DNA from: Arachnopeziza araneosa | Lineage: Eukaryota > Ascomycota > Leotiomycetes > Helotiales > Arachnopezizaceae | Assembly (NCBI GenBank): GCA_003988855.1 | Contig: QYAI01000027.1 | Coordinates: 186,001 to 250,000, forward strand | Direction: 5' to 3' | Length of the DNA: 64,000 nucleotides | Shown: positions 1-11,015 of the stretch, in pieces | Layout of the letters: each line of letters begins with the position of its first letter | How positions within the stretch are numbered: position 1 is the first letter of the stretch | Notes under the pieces: generated by a model | What the model saw: the letters and a program-made list of their open reading frames with translations, nothing else | What the model was told of the DNA's origin: nothing | Databases searched by the model: none | Program-made: the position numbers and the translations under genes

Positions 1-1808
1 AGAAAGCCAGAAAGAAGACGGTCATCTGTGATGGTGTTGAAGTACGGGTGACGGCGAACCTGGCAAAGGCGCTGCGTCGATACCGCTGTGGATCCGCAAG
101 TTCAAGGTCAAGTTCCGGATCGAGACTCCAAAGATTCTTTCCGCGCGTTACAGATCGAGATGCACAAGCAGATGACCTCTCGGGAATAGCCAAGAGGAGC
201 AATCCGGGACGTCCCGATCGTTATCGCGCCTGTGGCCTTCTCTGGGCAGATGGGATATGTATAAATCAAGACGACGATGTGGAAAAGTCGGAGCAGGTGG
301 TGATGATGGGAGAGATCTACGCTCAAGCCAAGACGGTTGTCGCATGGCTGGGAGACAAGGATATCCAGCTTCCGGACGCATTGGAGTTGGTGAAAGCGTG
401 TCAACACGAAAGCTGGGAAGAGAAGACGGCTTTGCATATTAAGCTTGGAGTCGAGGGGAAAATATCGCCAGAGCTGCTGACGGAAGATAAGCATGCGCTT
501 CGGCATCTACCGCCGCTCAACGCCCCTCAGTGGAAAGCGTTGTCGTGGTTTTTGGGACTGCCATGGTTCTCTCGATTGTGGATCGTGCAAGAGGTAGCAT
601 TAGCGAAGAATGTGATTGCTCTGATAGGAAACTACGAGGTGCACTCATCAGAGTTTCGAGCCATCCATCCCGCGGTTGAATGGCTCATGAAGAAGGATTA
701 TGCAAAAATTCTCAAATTGGACATTGGTGCCTTATTGAACGCGGAATTTGTACTGAACAATATTTCCACCATGACTCGCGGCAAAAAACGGCCGCCGCTG
801 CTGAGATTGATAAGGGAGACGCGGAAATTTACTTGTTATGAGCCTCAAGACAGGATATTTGCGATCCTTGGCATCGCGGCAGAGAATAGCATCCCAAGCG
901 TACGGAGTGGCCTTGTCGCTGCGTATTCACGGCACTATCAGGAGGTGTTTTGGACAGCCATTCTTCTCCTTGTCAAAAATAGCGAGAACCTAGATGTGCT
1001 GAACGAGGTGAGAACGCCACCGATCTTTGTGGCGAAAGACTATCGACCTTCTTGGGTCGCCGATTGGAACCATGGCCATTCGGGAGTTTCCATCCTGCAG
1101 GCCGTGAATTTTAGAGCTTGTCGGGACATGGTTAGAGAGCTTGAATCGACACCAGATAATCGGGTTCTACGTGTGAAAGGCTTCGAGGTCGACTCAATCA
1201 AAGAGTGCAAAATCTTCCCATCTACGAGGACGGGCGTTTTTGAAGTCATACCCAAAGCTTGGGCTTTGACAATTTCCGCCCTTGGTTCCAACGCTGGAAG
1301 ATACGTGAATGCAGATTCACTTGAAGCTGCATTTACCTACACAATCATGATGGGCAGAGATGTTAGATCCAATGGACCAGCTTCCGATGGCAAAGATCTA
1401 ATTTCCCATGCCTCCTCATACTGGAAAAAGGCGTGGGATAGTAACCTGCTGCCTGAACTTCAAGGCGTTCAGGAGTCTATGCAACAGTCTCTGGAAACCA
1501 TCCCAATGTTCGATACGACAATCCATCACTCATGTAACTCGCGAACATTCTTCCTCACAGAAGGAGGATATATAGGAATTGGACCTCGATGGTTGAGGCC
1601 AGATGACAAGGTAGCGATATTGTACGGAGGCAAAACACCATATATCTTACGACACGAAACCAGTTCCGAGCTTGACGCAATCTTGGCCAGCCAGGATCTT
1701 GGTGGACAATCATGTCGCTTGGTAGGAGAAAGTTACGTACACGGGATGATGTATGGAGAAGTGCTGAGAAGAGGAAGATCAGAAGAAACCTTTTTCAATA
1801 TCTGGTGA
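1..1808 (+). CDS. HET-domain protein, 5' end outside the window
   Basis: The frame is open from the window edge, and codons from about base 3 already encode the conserved HET start region leading into TANLAKALRR, so the true start lies upstream; the GTG at 48 is not the start. The core HET signature follows (LLWADGICINQ, then EQVVMMGEIYAQAKTVVAWLG), then LPWFSRLWIVQEVALA and PQDRIFAILGIA. The C-terminus (GYIGIGP, a DDKVAILYGG-like stretch, ESYVHGMMYGE) is the usual end of long HET proteins. HET proteins act in heterokaryon incompatibility and regulated cell death; this role is inferred from the family. About 50 extra residues rich in Ser and Arg sit between ALRRYR and LLWADG, where family members usually have about 10. 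This may be an unspliced intron with an open frame or an insertion. No in-frame stop is seen, so this is the best preserved of the four HET loci here. Confidence 0.85.
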   Translation, partial: KARKKTVICDGVEVRVTANLAKALRRYRCGSASSRSSSGSRLQRFFPRVTDRDAQADDLSGIAKRSNPGRPDRYRACGLLWADGICINQDDDVEKSEQVVMMGEIYAQAKTVVAWLGDKDIQLPDALELVKACQHESWEEKTALHIKLGVEGKISPELLTEDKHALRHLPPLNAPQWKALSWFLGLPWFSRLWIVQEVALAKNVIALIGNYEVHSSEFRAIHPAVEWLMKKDYAKILKLDIGALLNAEFVLNNISTMTRGKKRPPLLRLIRETRKFTCYEPQDRIFAILGIAAENSIPSVRSGLVAAYSRHYQEVFWTAILLLVKNSENLDVLNEVRTPPIFVAKDYRPSWVADWNHGHSGVSILQAVNFRACRDMVRELESTPDNRVLRVKGFEVDSIKECKIFPSTRTGVFEVIPKAWALTISALGSNAGRYVNADSLEAAFTYTIMMGRDVRSNGPASDGKDLISHASSYWKKAWDSNLLPELQGVQESMQQSLETIPMFDTTIHHSCNSRTFFLTEGGYIGIGPRWLRPDDKVAILYGGKTPYILRHETSSELDAILASQDLGGQSCRLVGESYVHGMMYGEVLRRGRSEETFFNIW

Positions 1809-2793
1809 AGCTGTCTGCCGCAAATCGAAACCTACAAGTAAAGCCGCGACCTTGCAACTCTCTTCTGGTCTTTCTCCATAGTACGACTCGGTCTTGGCGA
1901 TGGAGCCAAACAGCAAGTCGTACTTTGTCTACATGAGAGACTTCAGGTTGTTTGAAGCTTGCAGGCCAAGTTTCTATGTTATAAACGGCTATCCCAATTC
2001 TTCTTGCTGAACTGAGATTGACGTTCGAGATGTCGTTATAATCTCCTGGAATGCACGGATTGGCGGAGTAAGGCAAACCAAAAATCGTGTGGCCTTTTAG
2101 ATCTTCAGAAGATATTGTATGCTAGCATATCGATCTTAGAGAGAGGTTCTTGGAGTATGCAAGTGATATGTAAAGCATTATATTATCGATTAAAAACTAG
2201 TTTAGATCGCAACTTCAAATAATGCCGATGGTATAACTTTTCCCGCGAAATACAGTCTTTCTTGATGGTAAGCTGCGAAATATTTCGCCAGTCCTTGAAA
2301 TTTATAAACCGCCGACGGTATAATTGGACGGTTTCTCCGGTAAACCCAGACGAAATTTCCCATTCCGCATCCGGCGCAGTTAGTCAGCAAGTGGGACCCC
2401 AGTAAACCCTTATGACAGCTCTCTACCAATACGGCCGCTTTTTCGCGGGGGAACAGCTCCTTTTCTCTGCTCAGGTATACCAGTCACGTGCCTACCTCGT
2501 TTCTAGTAGCCAATCGTACTCTACTCTCTTCAGCGCGGGCGAAATGGTCAAGTAAACTTGAACTCGGTTCGTCGATTGGGGTTGTGGACATAGGAAGGGG
2601 GAGCGGCTGGAGCGTGTACCAGAGGGTTTCACGGCGGATTCTCCCCTGGGGGATTGATATCTGTTTACCTGCCCGTTGATATCTAGCCTTTTTCTGTCCC
2701 CAATGATATCCCACTTCTGGATCACTGCTGTGGATATTGATCAGGACTTGAGTTGGGTGTTGAATCCGATTATCAAATTAATTGAAATGTAAA
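1809..2793. other. Intergenic, no gene recognised
   Basis: Only short open frames without recognisable domains are present. A stretch near 2290-2350 weakly resembles one near 10660-10720, perhaps a decayed shared repeat. Confidence 0.5.
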
Positions 2794-3050
2794 GTGTTAC
2801 ACAGTATGACTCTATCAAAGAAGCAGAGATTCAATAATGAAAAAGACGGAAGTCCTCCAAAAACACCAAAAACTACGCCCTGGCAACTGATCTCCTTCTA
2901 ATTTACCAGATATTCCCAGTTGAAAATGTATTACACAGAGTGACTCTATCAAGATTCAATAATGAAAAAGATGGAAGTCCTCCAAAAATAACAAAAACTA
3001 CACCCTGGCAACTGATCTCCTTCTAATTTACCTAGATCTTCCCAGCTTGA
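2794..3050. repeat. Imperfect tandem duplication, two units of about 130 bp
   Basis: Unit 1 (about 2794-2924) and unit 2 (about 2928-3050) share the order TTACACAG, TGACTCTATCAA, GATTCAATAATGAAAAAGA, GGAAGTCCTCCAAAAA, then ACTGATCTCCTTCTAATTTA. They differ by substitutions and a short deletion in unit 2. The pair lies just downstream of the MFS stop codon and may fall in its 3' untranslated region. Confidence 0.8.
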
Positions 3051-3074
3051 CATCACAGCCTAGTACCGTACATC

Positions 3075-5014
3075 TCAGATTCTGATCTTAATCTTCTCCC
3101 ACCTCGCAATCAAGCTCACGAGGGTAGCCACCCCAGCCAACGTAGTAGCCAAGATGAACACGGTATGCAGACTCTGCATATAAGACAACAAAACACCAGG
3201 GATAGCCGCTTCAGGTAGCGAGCCTCGAAACTGCGTCGCGCCAAGTCCAATCACCATCTTGGGGTCGATCTCAGGAACGTTGACCATCAGGTGCGCAACA
3301 AGTTTATTCGAAAAGATCGAATCTGCCGCAGACACGAAGAAGGTCCCGCCCATCATCTGGAAGACTGCCCATCATCAATACAAATTCCGCTCTGCTGGCT
3401 GTGAGGGTACTTACAGAGGCTGATGGCGGTGTAGTGCGAGACCTCGGGAAGTTCACAGATGGACTGGGCGACGATCTGCGGGACTTGGAACGCGAAACCT
3501 ACGCCCAGGCCCGCTAGAACCTGGTACCCGATCCAGTGTGAAGACTTGGAGCCGATTTGGAGGGTATAGATCATGCCCATGCCGATTGTGGTCACTACTC
3601 CTCCGCTGACGAGAATTGGGACGTAGTGGCCGAAAACGGAGATCAGTCCCCCAGAAGCAATCGTCGTGATTGCTAGAGGTTTTAGCGAAGCTTGGATATG
3701 TATAAGTACGGTTCGACTTACTCATGGCTATGATGAGAGGCAAGTTGTGGACTCCAGATGCTTGGGCCGATGCCCCGTCAATGGCTTGGAAATAGATGGG
3801 CAGGTAGTAGAGCAAGGTGAAGAAAGAACCCGCAAAGCTTCGAAGCTGTCAGTATCAGACATCCTTCAGATCGGTATCGGCTTACAAGAAAGCAAAAAGA
3901 CAAATGGCTAGCATGGCCCTGTTCTTCAGGATCCTGAAAGTGAGCTGTGCTTTCTCGCCCTGCCACCATTCATTCAATATGAAGACAAAAATCAGCACAG
4001 GGAAGAGAACCAATACGGCGATCACAGAAGCCGAGTTCCAAGCTCTGGTGATACCGCCCCATTCCATGGCGAGAAGGTAACAAATCGTGGCTGCCATGAT
4101 CAAGGAGGTTCCGCTAAAGTCCATCTGCAGGAATTTCTCCAGCAGTGGAGCTTTCAAAGGTTGCGCTGTCGACGGCGTCTTGAACAAGAGCAGGATCACA
4201 ACGATTGATGGAACACCAATGGGTAGGTTGATGTAGAAACTTGAAGCTGTTGGCTAAGCCCGAGCAGAATTCGGGTGGACACTTACCACCATCGCCAAGA
4301 GACACGACCTGTGAAAACACCGCCCAGAAGAGGCCCAACGACACTGCCAGCCCCGAAGGTTGCTCCCATTATACCTGTAAACGCAGGTCGCAGCCGAGGA
4401 GCCGCTGCAAACGCAACAATGGTGTACGAACCAGTCGCAATGCCTGCAGCGCCAAGTCCCGCGATGGCTCGGCCTGCAATGAGCATGCTGCTGTTCCGAG
4501 AAACGCCTGCGGCACAACATTAGGTTTCCTCCACGGAGCCAGATGATCTCACTCACCGCATATCAAGCTGCCCAGTTCGAAGATGGCAATTGCAGTCATG
4601 AAGGACGCCTTGATGGGAAAGAACTTGTACACCTTGCCCCAGGAGGACTGGAACGAGGCCAGAGTGAGGAAGAATGCCGAGCCATACCACCCAATCTGAT
4701 CCAAGCTGTGGAACTGGTCGGTGATGCGCGGTATGGCCGTAGCAACGATTGTCTCGGCGGCGTCAGCAGAGAACATCATGATTCTAAGTCTGCCAACTTA
4801 CCAAGTCGAGGGCGACTAGGAAGACGGCTAGAACGAGAGCCAGAACCACCATGGCAAGCCTGAAGCCCGTTGGATACTCTCCCACATCATCAGCAGCGTC
4901 GACTTGTTCTTTCCCCTGCTCTACGTCTCCTCTACCTTCAGGCTCTCCTCCATCATCTGCCAGTGCCGTTCCATTGACCTTTTCGGTCTTGCTGCTAGTG
5001 GATGCGGTTGACAT
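3075..5014 (-). CDS. MFS multidrug/toxin efflux transporter (14-TM DHA2 type)
   Basis: Seven exons can be joined with GT-AG introns and consistent phase: 5014-4802, 4752-4557, 4506-4287, 4239-3886, 3837-3722, 3672-3415 and 3364-3075. They give about 548 residues. An acidic N-terminal tail of about 50 residues precedes the first helix (FRLAMVVLALVLAVFLVALD). Then come TIVATAIPRITDQF and GWYGSAFFLT, typical of 14-helix drug:H+ antiporters of the aflatoxin-pump type, followed by GRAIAGLGAAGIATG, GPLLGGVF and FYINLPIGVPSIVV. The protein is expected in the plasma membrane or a vesicle membrane, exporting small molecules. It is divergent from the NmrA-like gene starting at 5858 and near a Zn2Cys6 regulator, so it may belong to a small co-regulated group. 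The substrate cannot be told from sequence. No stops or frameshifts remain after splicing. Confidence 0.88.
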
Positions 5015-5530
5015 ATTGAAAATCGAGTGGTTGAATCCACGAGTGTGTAGAAAGGGAACTCGGGAGGTTTGAAAAGTGAAGTGTCGTTACTCGTCCATCC
5101 CTAGCTCGCTATAAGTACACAAGAGACGACTTGGTGCTGGCATGTGCCCTTCCACCTATCCTTGATCGTCCGCCGAGGAGTGTGCCGACTCGAATGCTTA
5201 GAAATTCGGGATTCTTGAAAATGTCCGCTTTGTGTGACAATGCAAATTAATGGCTATGAGTAGGGAGCATCTAGGATGGTGGTATGCCAAGAGCCACTCG
5301 AGATGGAAGCCCCCGCCGCAACAACCCAACCCATCGAGAGCCCGACAACGCCATCACTGGAAACAGAATGTTGATTATCTAGATTAGTACTAGTTTTTGT
5401 ATGAGAATGACTAATAAGGATAAGTGCCAATAGCAAAAGGGCGACATGGCTTGTTTCGGGGTCTCCTGCCAGCGGCACACCTGCTGCCAGACGAAGGGAT
5501 AAAGCTTCACCGTCTTCAGGGGTTTCGCCT
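5015..5530. promoter_or_regulatory. Divergent intergenic region between MFS and NmrA-like genes
   Basis: This stretch with the repeat at 5531-5808 separates two genes transcribed away from each other, so it should hold both promoters. No binding site can be assigned with confidence. The antisense frame at 5254-5565 has no recognisable domain. Confidence 0.4.
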
Positions 5531-5808
5531 GGAGCTAGTCCAAATGCAGAACGTATTCGCTTCACTGGCCTTTAGCTTCAAGACGAGAGAACTAAATATT
5601 TTGGGGCTGTGATTTATAAGCTATATATCAAAATACAGTTGATATTGTTTCCCGTAGCTGGGTACGTGTACAGCTACTCCAAATGCAGAACGTGTTCGCT
5701 CCTTCGGCCTCCGACTTCAAGACCGGAGAACTCAAGATTCTGTGCCTCGGGATTTCTAAGCCGTATATTAATATAAGTTAGCATTATTTCGCATAACAGA
5801 ATACATTT
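5531..5808. repeat. Diverged tandem repeat, period about 139 bp
   Basis: Unit 1 begins about 5531 and unit 2 about 5670. Both carry CCAAATGCAGAACGT, then TTCGCT, CTTCAAGAC, GAGAACT, a TTATAAG or CTAAGC stretch, and an AT-rich tail ending near GTAGCTGGGTAC or CATAACAGAATAC. A third partial start (GCAGCTACCCC) follows at about 5808. It lies directly upstream of the NmrA-like start and may contribute to its promoter. Confidence 0.7.
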
Positions 5809-5857
5809 GCAGCTACCCCATTCACTACAATTTTTCCACACAACTTATCATCTCAAA

Positions 5858-6790
5858 ATGTCAACTCCCAAGAGCTTCGTTGCTGTTGCCGGTGCTGCAG
5901 GTCATCTAGGCTCCCTGATTGCCCTAAGTCTGCGCAAGAGGAACATAGCAGTTAAAGCCCTTGTACGTCCTCGCACCGCAGCATCGCGCACTCAAACATT
6001 ACGCGATGCCGGCGTCACGATCGCAGAAGTCGAAATGACCAACATTCTCTCCCTCACGGAAACCCTGAAAGGCGCTTCAGTAGTGGTTTCAGCACTCCAA
6101 GGTCTCCGAGACGTCATACTCGATATCCAAGGAGCTCTCCTCAAAGCTGCCGTCGCCGCAAAGGTACCGCGTTTTATCCCCTCGGATTTTGCCCTAGATT
6201 TCACAAAGACGGTACCTGGTTCCAACCGAAACCTCGATCTCCGACGCGAGTTCCACGCGACACTTGATGCATCCGGCATCAGATGGACGAGTATTCTCAA
6301 TGGCGGCTTTATGGAACTCCTTACAGGCGGTCAGGTCCCAATAATCAACGACAGGTGGCACCGCATCATGTACTTCGGCAGCGCGGACCAAAAACTTGAT
6401 TTCACCACTGTGCCAGAAGTAGCCGCATACACTGCTGCTGTGGCCGCCGATCCGAACCCGACCCCCAAGATCTTACGTATTGCAGGTGACTCGTTCAGCT
6501 CAAGAGAATTGGCTGTTGTTGCATCCCGGGTCCGTGGTCAGAAGTACACCATGCTGTGGACGGGCAGCGTAGGGTTCCTCCGGATGGTGATTCCGATAAT
6601 GAAGTTCTTCATTGGGGGCGTGGAGGATAAACTGCTGCCCCCTTGGCAGGGCATGCAGTACTTGGAAAATATGGTCTCGGGTCAAGGCAAGCTGGATTCT
6701 TTGGACAACGACAGGTATCCCGAGCTGGTGTGGACGACGGTGGAGCAAGCTCTGAAAGAAGCAGATACGGAGAAGGCAAGATCAACTTGA
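5858..6790 (+). CDS. NmrA-like / isoflavone-reductase-like NAD(P)-binding protein
   Basis: The ATG at 5858 is preferred over the in-frame ATG at 5807 because the Rossmann strand and glycine motif then sit at the usual N-terminal position (FVAVAGAAGHLG, residues 7-18) and the context CAAAATG is favourable. The protein is 310 residues from a single exon. Further family marks are VKALVRPRT (cofactor phosphate-binding region), VVVSALQG, VPRFIPSDFALDF and the substrate-side segment around RWTSILNGGFMELL. Members are either NADPH-dependent reductases of small aromatic compounds or redox-sensing regulators; which applies is not visible. A second member of the same family lies about 1.1 kb downstream on the same strand, and the MFS exporter is divergent from it. 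Confidence 0.88.
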   Translation: MSTPKSFVAVAGAAGHLGSLIALSLRKRNIAVKALVRPRTAASRTQTLRDAGVTIAEVEMTNILSLTETLKGASVVVSALQGLRDVILDIQGALLKAAVAAKVPRFIPSDFALDFTKTVPGSNRNLDLRREFHATLDASGIRWTSILNGGFMELLTGGQVPIINDRWHRIMYFGSADQKLDFTTVPEVAAYTAAVAADPNPTPKILRIAGDSFSSRELAVVASRVRGQKYTMLWTGSVGFLRMVIPIMKFFIGGVEDKLLPPWQGMQYLENMVSGQGKLDSLDNDRYPELVWTTVEQALKEADTEKARST

Positions 6791-7928
6791 AGTCGAGTTC
6801 ATTCTTGATGTTTGACGAGAGAAAGTCAAATAGGCAATGATTCTTATGTAATGATAAGTGTATAATGCAGTGTCAATGTTTACCCAACAACTTCTGACAT
6901 CGCTCGGGTCCCTAATGCAATCTTTCCATGTCTCAATAATGCTGCTGCAGTGACTTATATCTCCCTCAGCGTTGGTGAACGGAAGTGGTATTGAAAGATA
7001 GGTTTGCTTCGAAATTTGAACTGATCAATGGATAGTGAACGTACCAAAGAGTTGCCAATGCTCTTCTCTTAAATACATGATTGTTTAATGGTTGCCGTAG
7101 CTGTACAAGTCCATCATACATAATGTTACTGCCCACAATGGAGTTGCTATAGTTGCGTCGGGTAAGTGGATCATAGTTCGTTATGCGGTGCGCTAGACAA
7201 GCTGCGATGAATAGGGAGACACTGAAATAGGAAAATACATGACGTCCATTCAAAGATACCTAGCCTTATATACTAGGTAGGTAGCTAAATATCATGCACA
7301 AAAGCTCATGCTCTGGCCACATATAATGCAAGGGTTTGCAGGAAATGAATGCGAGACTGTTCTAGGCAGGAAAACACTTGCTCTTTACATGGGGGTCGAT
7401 TACTCCGTCTCAACTTCGCGGTTTGCAGACGCCGAACTCGACCTGGATGACAAACTCTGGCTTCAAAAAACGCTATGCCTAATTGGGAACGTATATCTTG
7501 ATCCTCCATTGGCTAGTAGACTTTCGCATCCTGATCTGCAGCCACCACGCCCGAACTTTTTCGGCGCATTTCAAGATACCCAAGTAAATTAGGATAATCA
7601 TACAGCGATCGCACAGCTTGACTGCAATGTGGTCCAACCTCTCAGCAATCTCCATCCCCTCAATACGTTCCCAGAAAGGTATACGCCAGCCTTCGAGTCC
7701 GAGGTATGATTGTTAATTCCTTTGAACAGCTCCGAGACTCGTCACGAAAACCCCCGCTCTTAAAGGAAGATAGACATGGTTTGGGCGTTGAGTTCTGATA
7801 TGGGATGGTGGCTGGTCTCTCCCATTTTCCCAAAATGCAGAAACAACTTCTCCCAGCGTTAGACAAAATACCGAGAGACAACCTACAACATCCCCTTCAT
7901 ATACAGAATCTTGCCCATAACAGCCAAC
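6791..7928. other. Intergenic between two NmrA-like genes
   Basis: Open frames at 6966-7253 (minus) and 7308-7592 (plus) have no recognisable motif and overlap AT-rich sequence. I see no supported gene; the last few hundred bases should contain the promoter of the downstream reductase. Confidence 0.45.
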
Positions 7929-9029
7929 ATGTCCAAAATCACCCAGATCACAATCGCAGGTTTCACAGGCCGGTGTGTCAATCCTTCTATCCTCTATCCC
8001 AGAACTCCAACGAGCAGAATTCAAAGCTCAGAAGCACGAATTATACTGATTGACTTGAATCACGTACTGACCAGTTGTTCTAGTCTGAGCCAGCTCATCA
8101 CCTCTTACCTCGTGGCTAAGTATCCAACTGTGAAGATCAACGGTATCGTTCGTAATCCCTCCAAGGTTCCCGCAAAGTTCAGTGCGAACTCGAACATCAC
8201 GATTTTCGAATCCAATTCCAGCGACAAAGCCGCTGTGACCGAAGCTCTGAAAGGTAGCCAGGTCTGCATCTGCGGCTACCTCGGCGACAACAGCCTCATG
8301 ACTGAAGGGCAGAAGCTTCTCATTGATGCCTGCATTGAGGCTGGCGTTCCTCGTTATATTGCTGGCGACTGGAGCGGCGACTATCGAACTGTTGAGCTCG
8401 GAGAGGTACCCATGAAAGATCCAATGAAGATCATTTACGCTTATCTGCAGGACAAACAGGCTGCAGGCAGCGCCATTCGAGGTGTCCACATCTTCAATGG
8501 CGGCTTCACTGAAGCGCTACTTGCAAACGTGTTTGCAGACGATGCGCATACCAAAATCCATTATTTTGGATCTGGAGATGTGGGCCTTGACATTACGACA
8601 ATGCCGAATGTTGCGGCATGGACCGCTGAGATCGCAATGGACCCCAGTGCTGATGGAGTAATCAACGGTACTTGACCGCTTCCCCGCCAAGTTATTCTGT
8701 TCGAGCACTGACATCTTCCATAAATAGTGCGCGGAGATCGTGTCTCTCACAAAGAGATTGCCAAGCTCATTGGAGAGGCGTATCAAACCGAGATCACGCT
8801 CCAGAAGAATGGATCCCTCGAAGACCTCAAGAACATGGTCGATGGCATGCGCAAGAGAGAGCCGGATAACATGCAGTCTTGGATGCCTCTCCTTTATTTC
8901 CAATGGATGATGAGTGGAAAAGGAGATATGACGAGTGTGGACAATGCACGCTATCCGATGATCAAGCCAACCACCCTGGCAGATTATCTGAAGCAGCATA
9001 CATTTGAGGATGCCACCAGGGCCTATTGA
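7929..9029 (+). CDS. NmrA-like / isoflavone-reductase-like protein, second copy
   Basis: Three exons fit: 7929-7972, 8084-8667 and 8728-9029, giving 309 residues. The first intron is 111 bases, a multiple of three without a stop, so a naive reading runs through it. Removing it restores a continuous Rossmann start (ITIAGFTGR then LSQLITSYL). Later marks are VKINGIVRNPSK, SQVCICGYLGD, VPRYIAGDWSGDY and GVHIFNGGFTEAL. The second intron (8668-8727) joins VING to VRGDRVSHKEIA. Like its neighbour it should bind NAD(P)H and act on a small molecule or as a regulator. The tandem arrangement suggests an old duplication or joint use in one pathway, but the two proteins are clearly diverged. The Zn2Cys6 gene is convergent, with only about 70 bases between the stop codons. 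Confidence 0.85.
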
Positions 9030-9098
9030 TAGCTGCGCGGTCTGCGCTGTTGGCGATGTAGTTTAGATTAAAGCTTCATCTTCAAAAGTTCCCCATTC

Positions 9099-10373
9099 TT
9101 ATCCCTTGGATCCCCAACCTATAGCTTGCGCTACAGGCGCAAGCAATGCTTCACGGTCCTGTACTGTTGCAGGCAAGACACCTAGCAAATGGACATGAAA
9201 TCTTGCGCAAAGTGTTACTGCTGGTTTTGTGACCCACGATTGGTTGATCGTAGAGAACATGGCTAACCAATAGCCCAAGAGTAAGAGTGCTACAGGTGCT
9301 TGGTTTTCTAGTGCCTCAAGGTAACCTGTTTTGAGCTGATTGGAGAAGGAAAAAATCATATCAGGGGCACTGGAACGACGTTCGCGTTCGTCAACAAGTA
9401 CAAGGTACTGGAAGGGCTTACGGTACGTGTCTTCGAATACTGCGCTGCCGGCTAGCCGACGTAAGTGACTCTCGAGCCCACCGAGATGCGACGTTCTTTT
9501 TGAGACCTCTTGGTTGACCTCCGTGGTCCACTGTCGGGCAAAATCACACGTAGGAAAGAGACGATGAAATTGGCCATTGATCATTCGATTTTCCTTGTGA
9601 AACGGGCAATGGAATGCTGGAAAGCTCTTGATTGATTTGAGACCGAGCAGCAGACCATCAAAATCACCAAGCATCTCAAAGCTGGCTATTGCATCCAGCA
9701 TGGTATGTCTTATGGTCATGATGGTATGAATTGCGCCACACGCAAAGAGGGCGTCCGCGTCTTCCGGTTGGATATTGTTTAGCTTTTCACTATAAAGTCG
9801 CAGTGAGAGTGAGTTGTGAAAGCCGTGTATGAGCTTGAGTTCCGCTTTTGTCGGGTCCAGATAGTGCATGTGAGAGGCAGTTATTGCCAGGATAGCGTGA
9901 AGCAGATAATCTGACTGTAAGCCAAGCTGGAAACCATGCTGCTGGAGAATTTGTTGAAATGTAGGTGCAGCAAGCCATTCTTCCTTGCAGCCAATAAAAT
10001 GGGATAGCAGTGTTCGTAAAGCGGCTTTCTGTATCGACAATTCGGCGAGAGTGCATAGGTCAGCTAGGGGCTGCAATTTCTCCCAGACTTGTTCAAATAG
10101 TTCATCGTTGGGTGCGCCATGACCATGCGCGTTCCGTTGCTGAGGTCCGCCAGCAACAGCTTGCAAGCCCGTGATCGAGTATCTACACTGCCGACCGTAG
10201 TCGACGCACTGCCTGCAAGCTGGTTTTGTCTCATCGCATTTGATGCGTCGTTTTTTGCAGACTGTGCAGCCCGTGCGAGACTTCGAATGGTGGCGCCTGG
10301 TGCTTGTATTAGAAGCATCTGAGAAGTCGGGTGGTCGGGTTAGCTGCGATGAATACACAACCCAGCTCGCCAT
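9099..10373 (-). CDS. Zn2Cys6 binuclear cluster transcription factor
   Basis: A single exon encodes 424 residues. The N-terminal cluster has cysteines at about residues 36, 39, 46, 53, 56 and 63 (spacing 2-6-6-2-6), preceded by a basic patch (RRHHSKSR) and containing the signature CKKRRIKCDE. The rest (for example FIGCKEEWLAAPTF and LLHAILAITASHMHYL) resembles the helical regulatory half of UPC2-like and C6-type factors. A nuclear DNA-binding regulator is expected. It is shorter than many family members, which often exceed 500 residues, but the frame is clean. Its location beside two reductases and an exporter makes it a candidate local regulator; this is inference from position only. Confidence 0.88.
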   Translation of the reverse strand: MASWVVYSSQLTRPPDFSDASNTSTRRHHSKSRTGCTVCKKRRIKCDETKPACRQCVDYGRQCRYSITGLQAVAGGPQQRNAHGHGAPNDELFEQVWEKLQPLADLCTLAELSIQKAALRTLLSHFIGCKEEWLAAPTFQQILQQHGFQLGLQSDYLLHAILAITASHMHYLDPTKAELKLIHGFHNSLSLRLYSEKLNNIQPEDADALFACGAIHTIMTIRHTMLDAIASFEMLGDFDGLLLGLKSIKSFPAFHCPFHKENRMINGQFHRLFPTCDFARQWTTEVNQEVSKRTSHLGGLESHLRRLAGSAVFEDTYRKPFQYLVLVDERERRSSAPDMIFSFSNQLKTGYLEALENQAPVALLLLGYWLAMFSTINQSWVTKPAVTLCARFHVHLLGVLPATVQDREALLAPVAQAIGWGSKG

Positions 10374-11015
10374 TCTTCAAGTGTGGTTTGATTCTGTAGG
10401 TCAGAGTTCTCATAAAGGCTGAGTTGGCGGGAGAGTATCGAACTCAATATGCTCAAATACGGCAGAGTTGCATTGATTGATGATAAGGATACAGGAAGAG
10501 AGCAGATCTACAGGGCTGGTAAATAGTGTGTTTTTTGGGGGGCTGACTCAGCACCCGCCTGTCCATTTCCAGACGAATGTATAGGACAAAAATCCTGACA
10601 GGTACAATCGAGGACTTGCAATCCTTGGTCGCATAAATTTTTGAGGTATTGAGCTGTTCTGAAACTTATAAATGGACGACCTTACAACTGGAAGGTTTAT
10701 CCGGTAAGACGGGATACCCACCCCCTCAGGGATGCTTCGGGCGCAGCGAAGAGTCGGTTTTCCCTAACCTGGCTCCTATATATCCTGCCAATCAAACACC
10801 TGCGATAAATGCAAAATCTTTCTCTCTTACGAACGTTCTTGCCTTAATACTTTTCGGATGCACAGAAGAACATCAGAGCATCACTTATACCAACGCCGTA
10901 GTTCTTATCCTGAATAGCTATACCACGCAAACCAGTAGCAGCGCCCACTACGATAGAAGTTCCGCCTATATTCACCTTACAAACAAGCATAATCTCAGGT
11001 CAAGAAAATGAAAGC
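10374..11015. other. Intergenic upstream of the Zn2Cys6 gene
   Basis: It should contain the promoter of the leftward Zn2Cys6 gene. The plus-strand open frame at 10649-11011 has no recognisable domain and I do not call it a gene. Confidence 0.4.
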
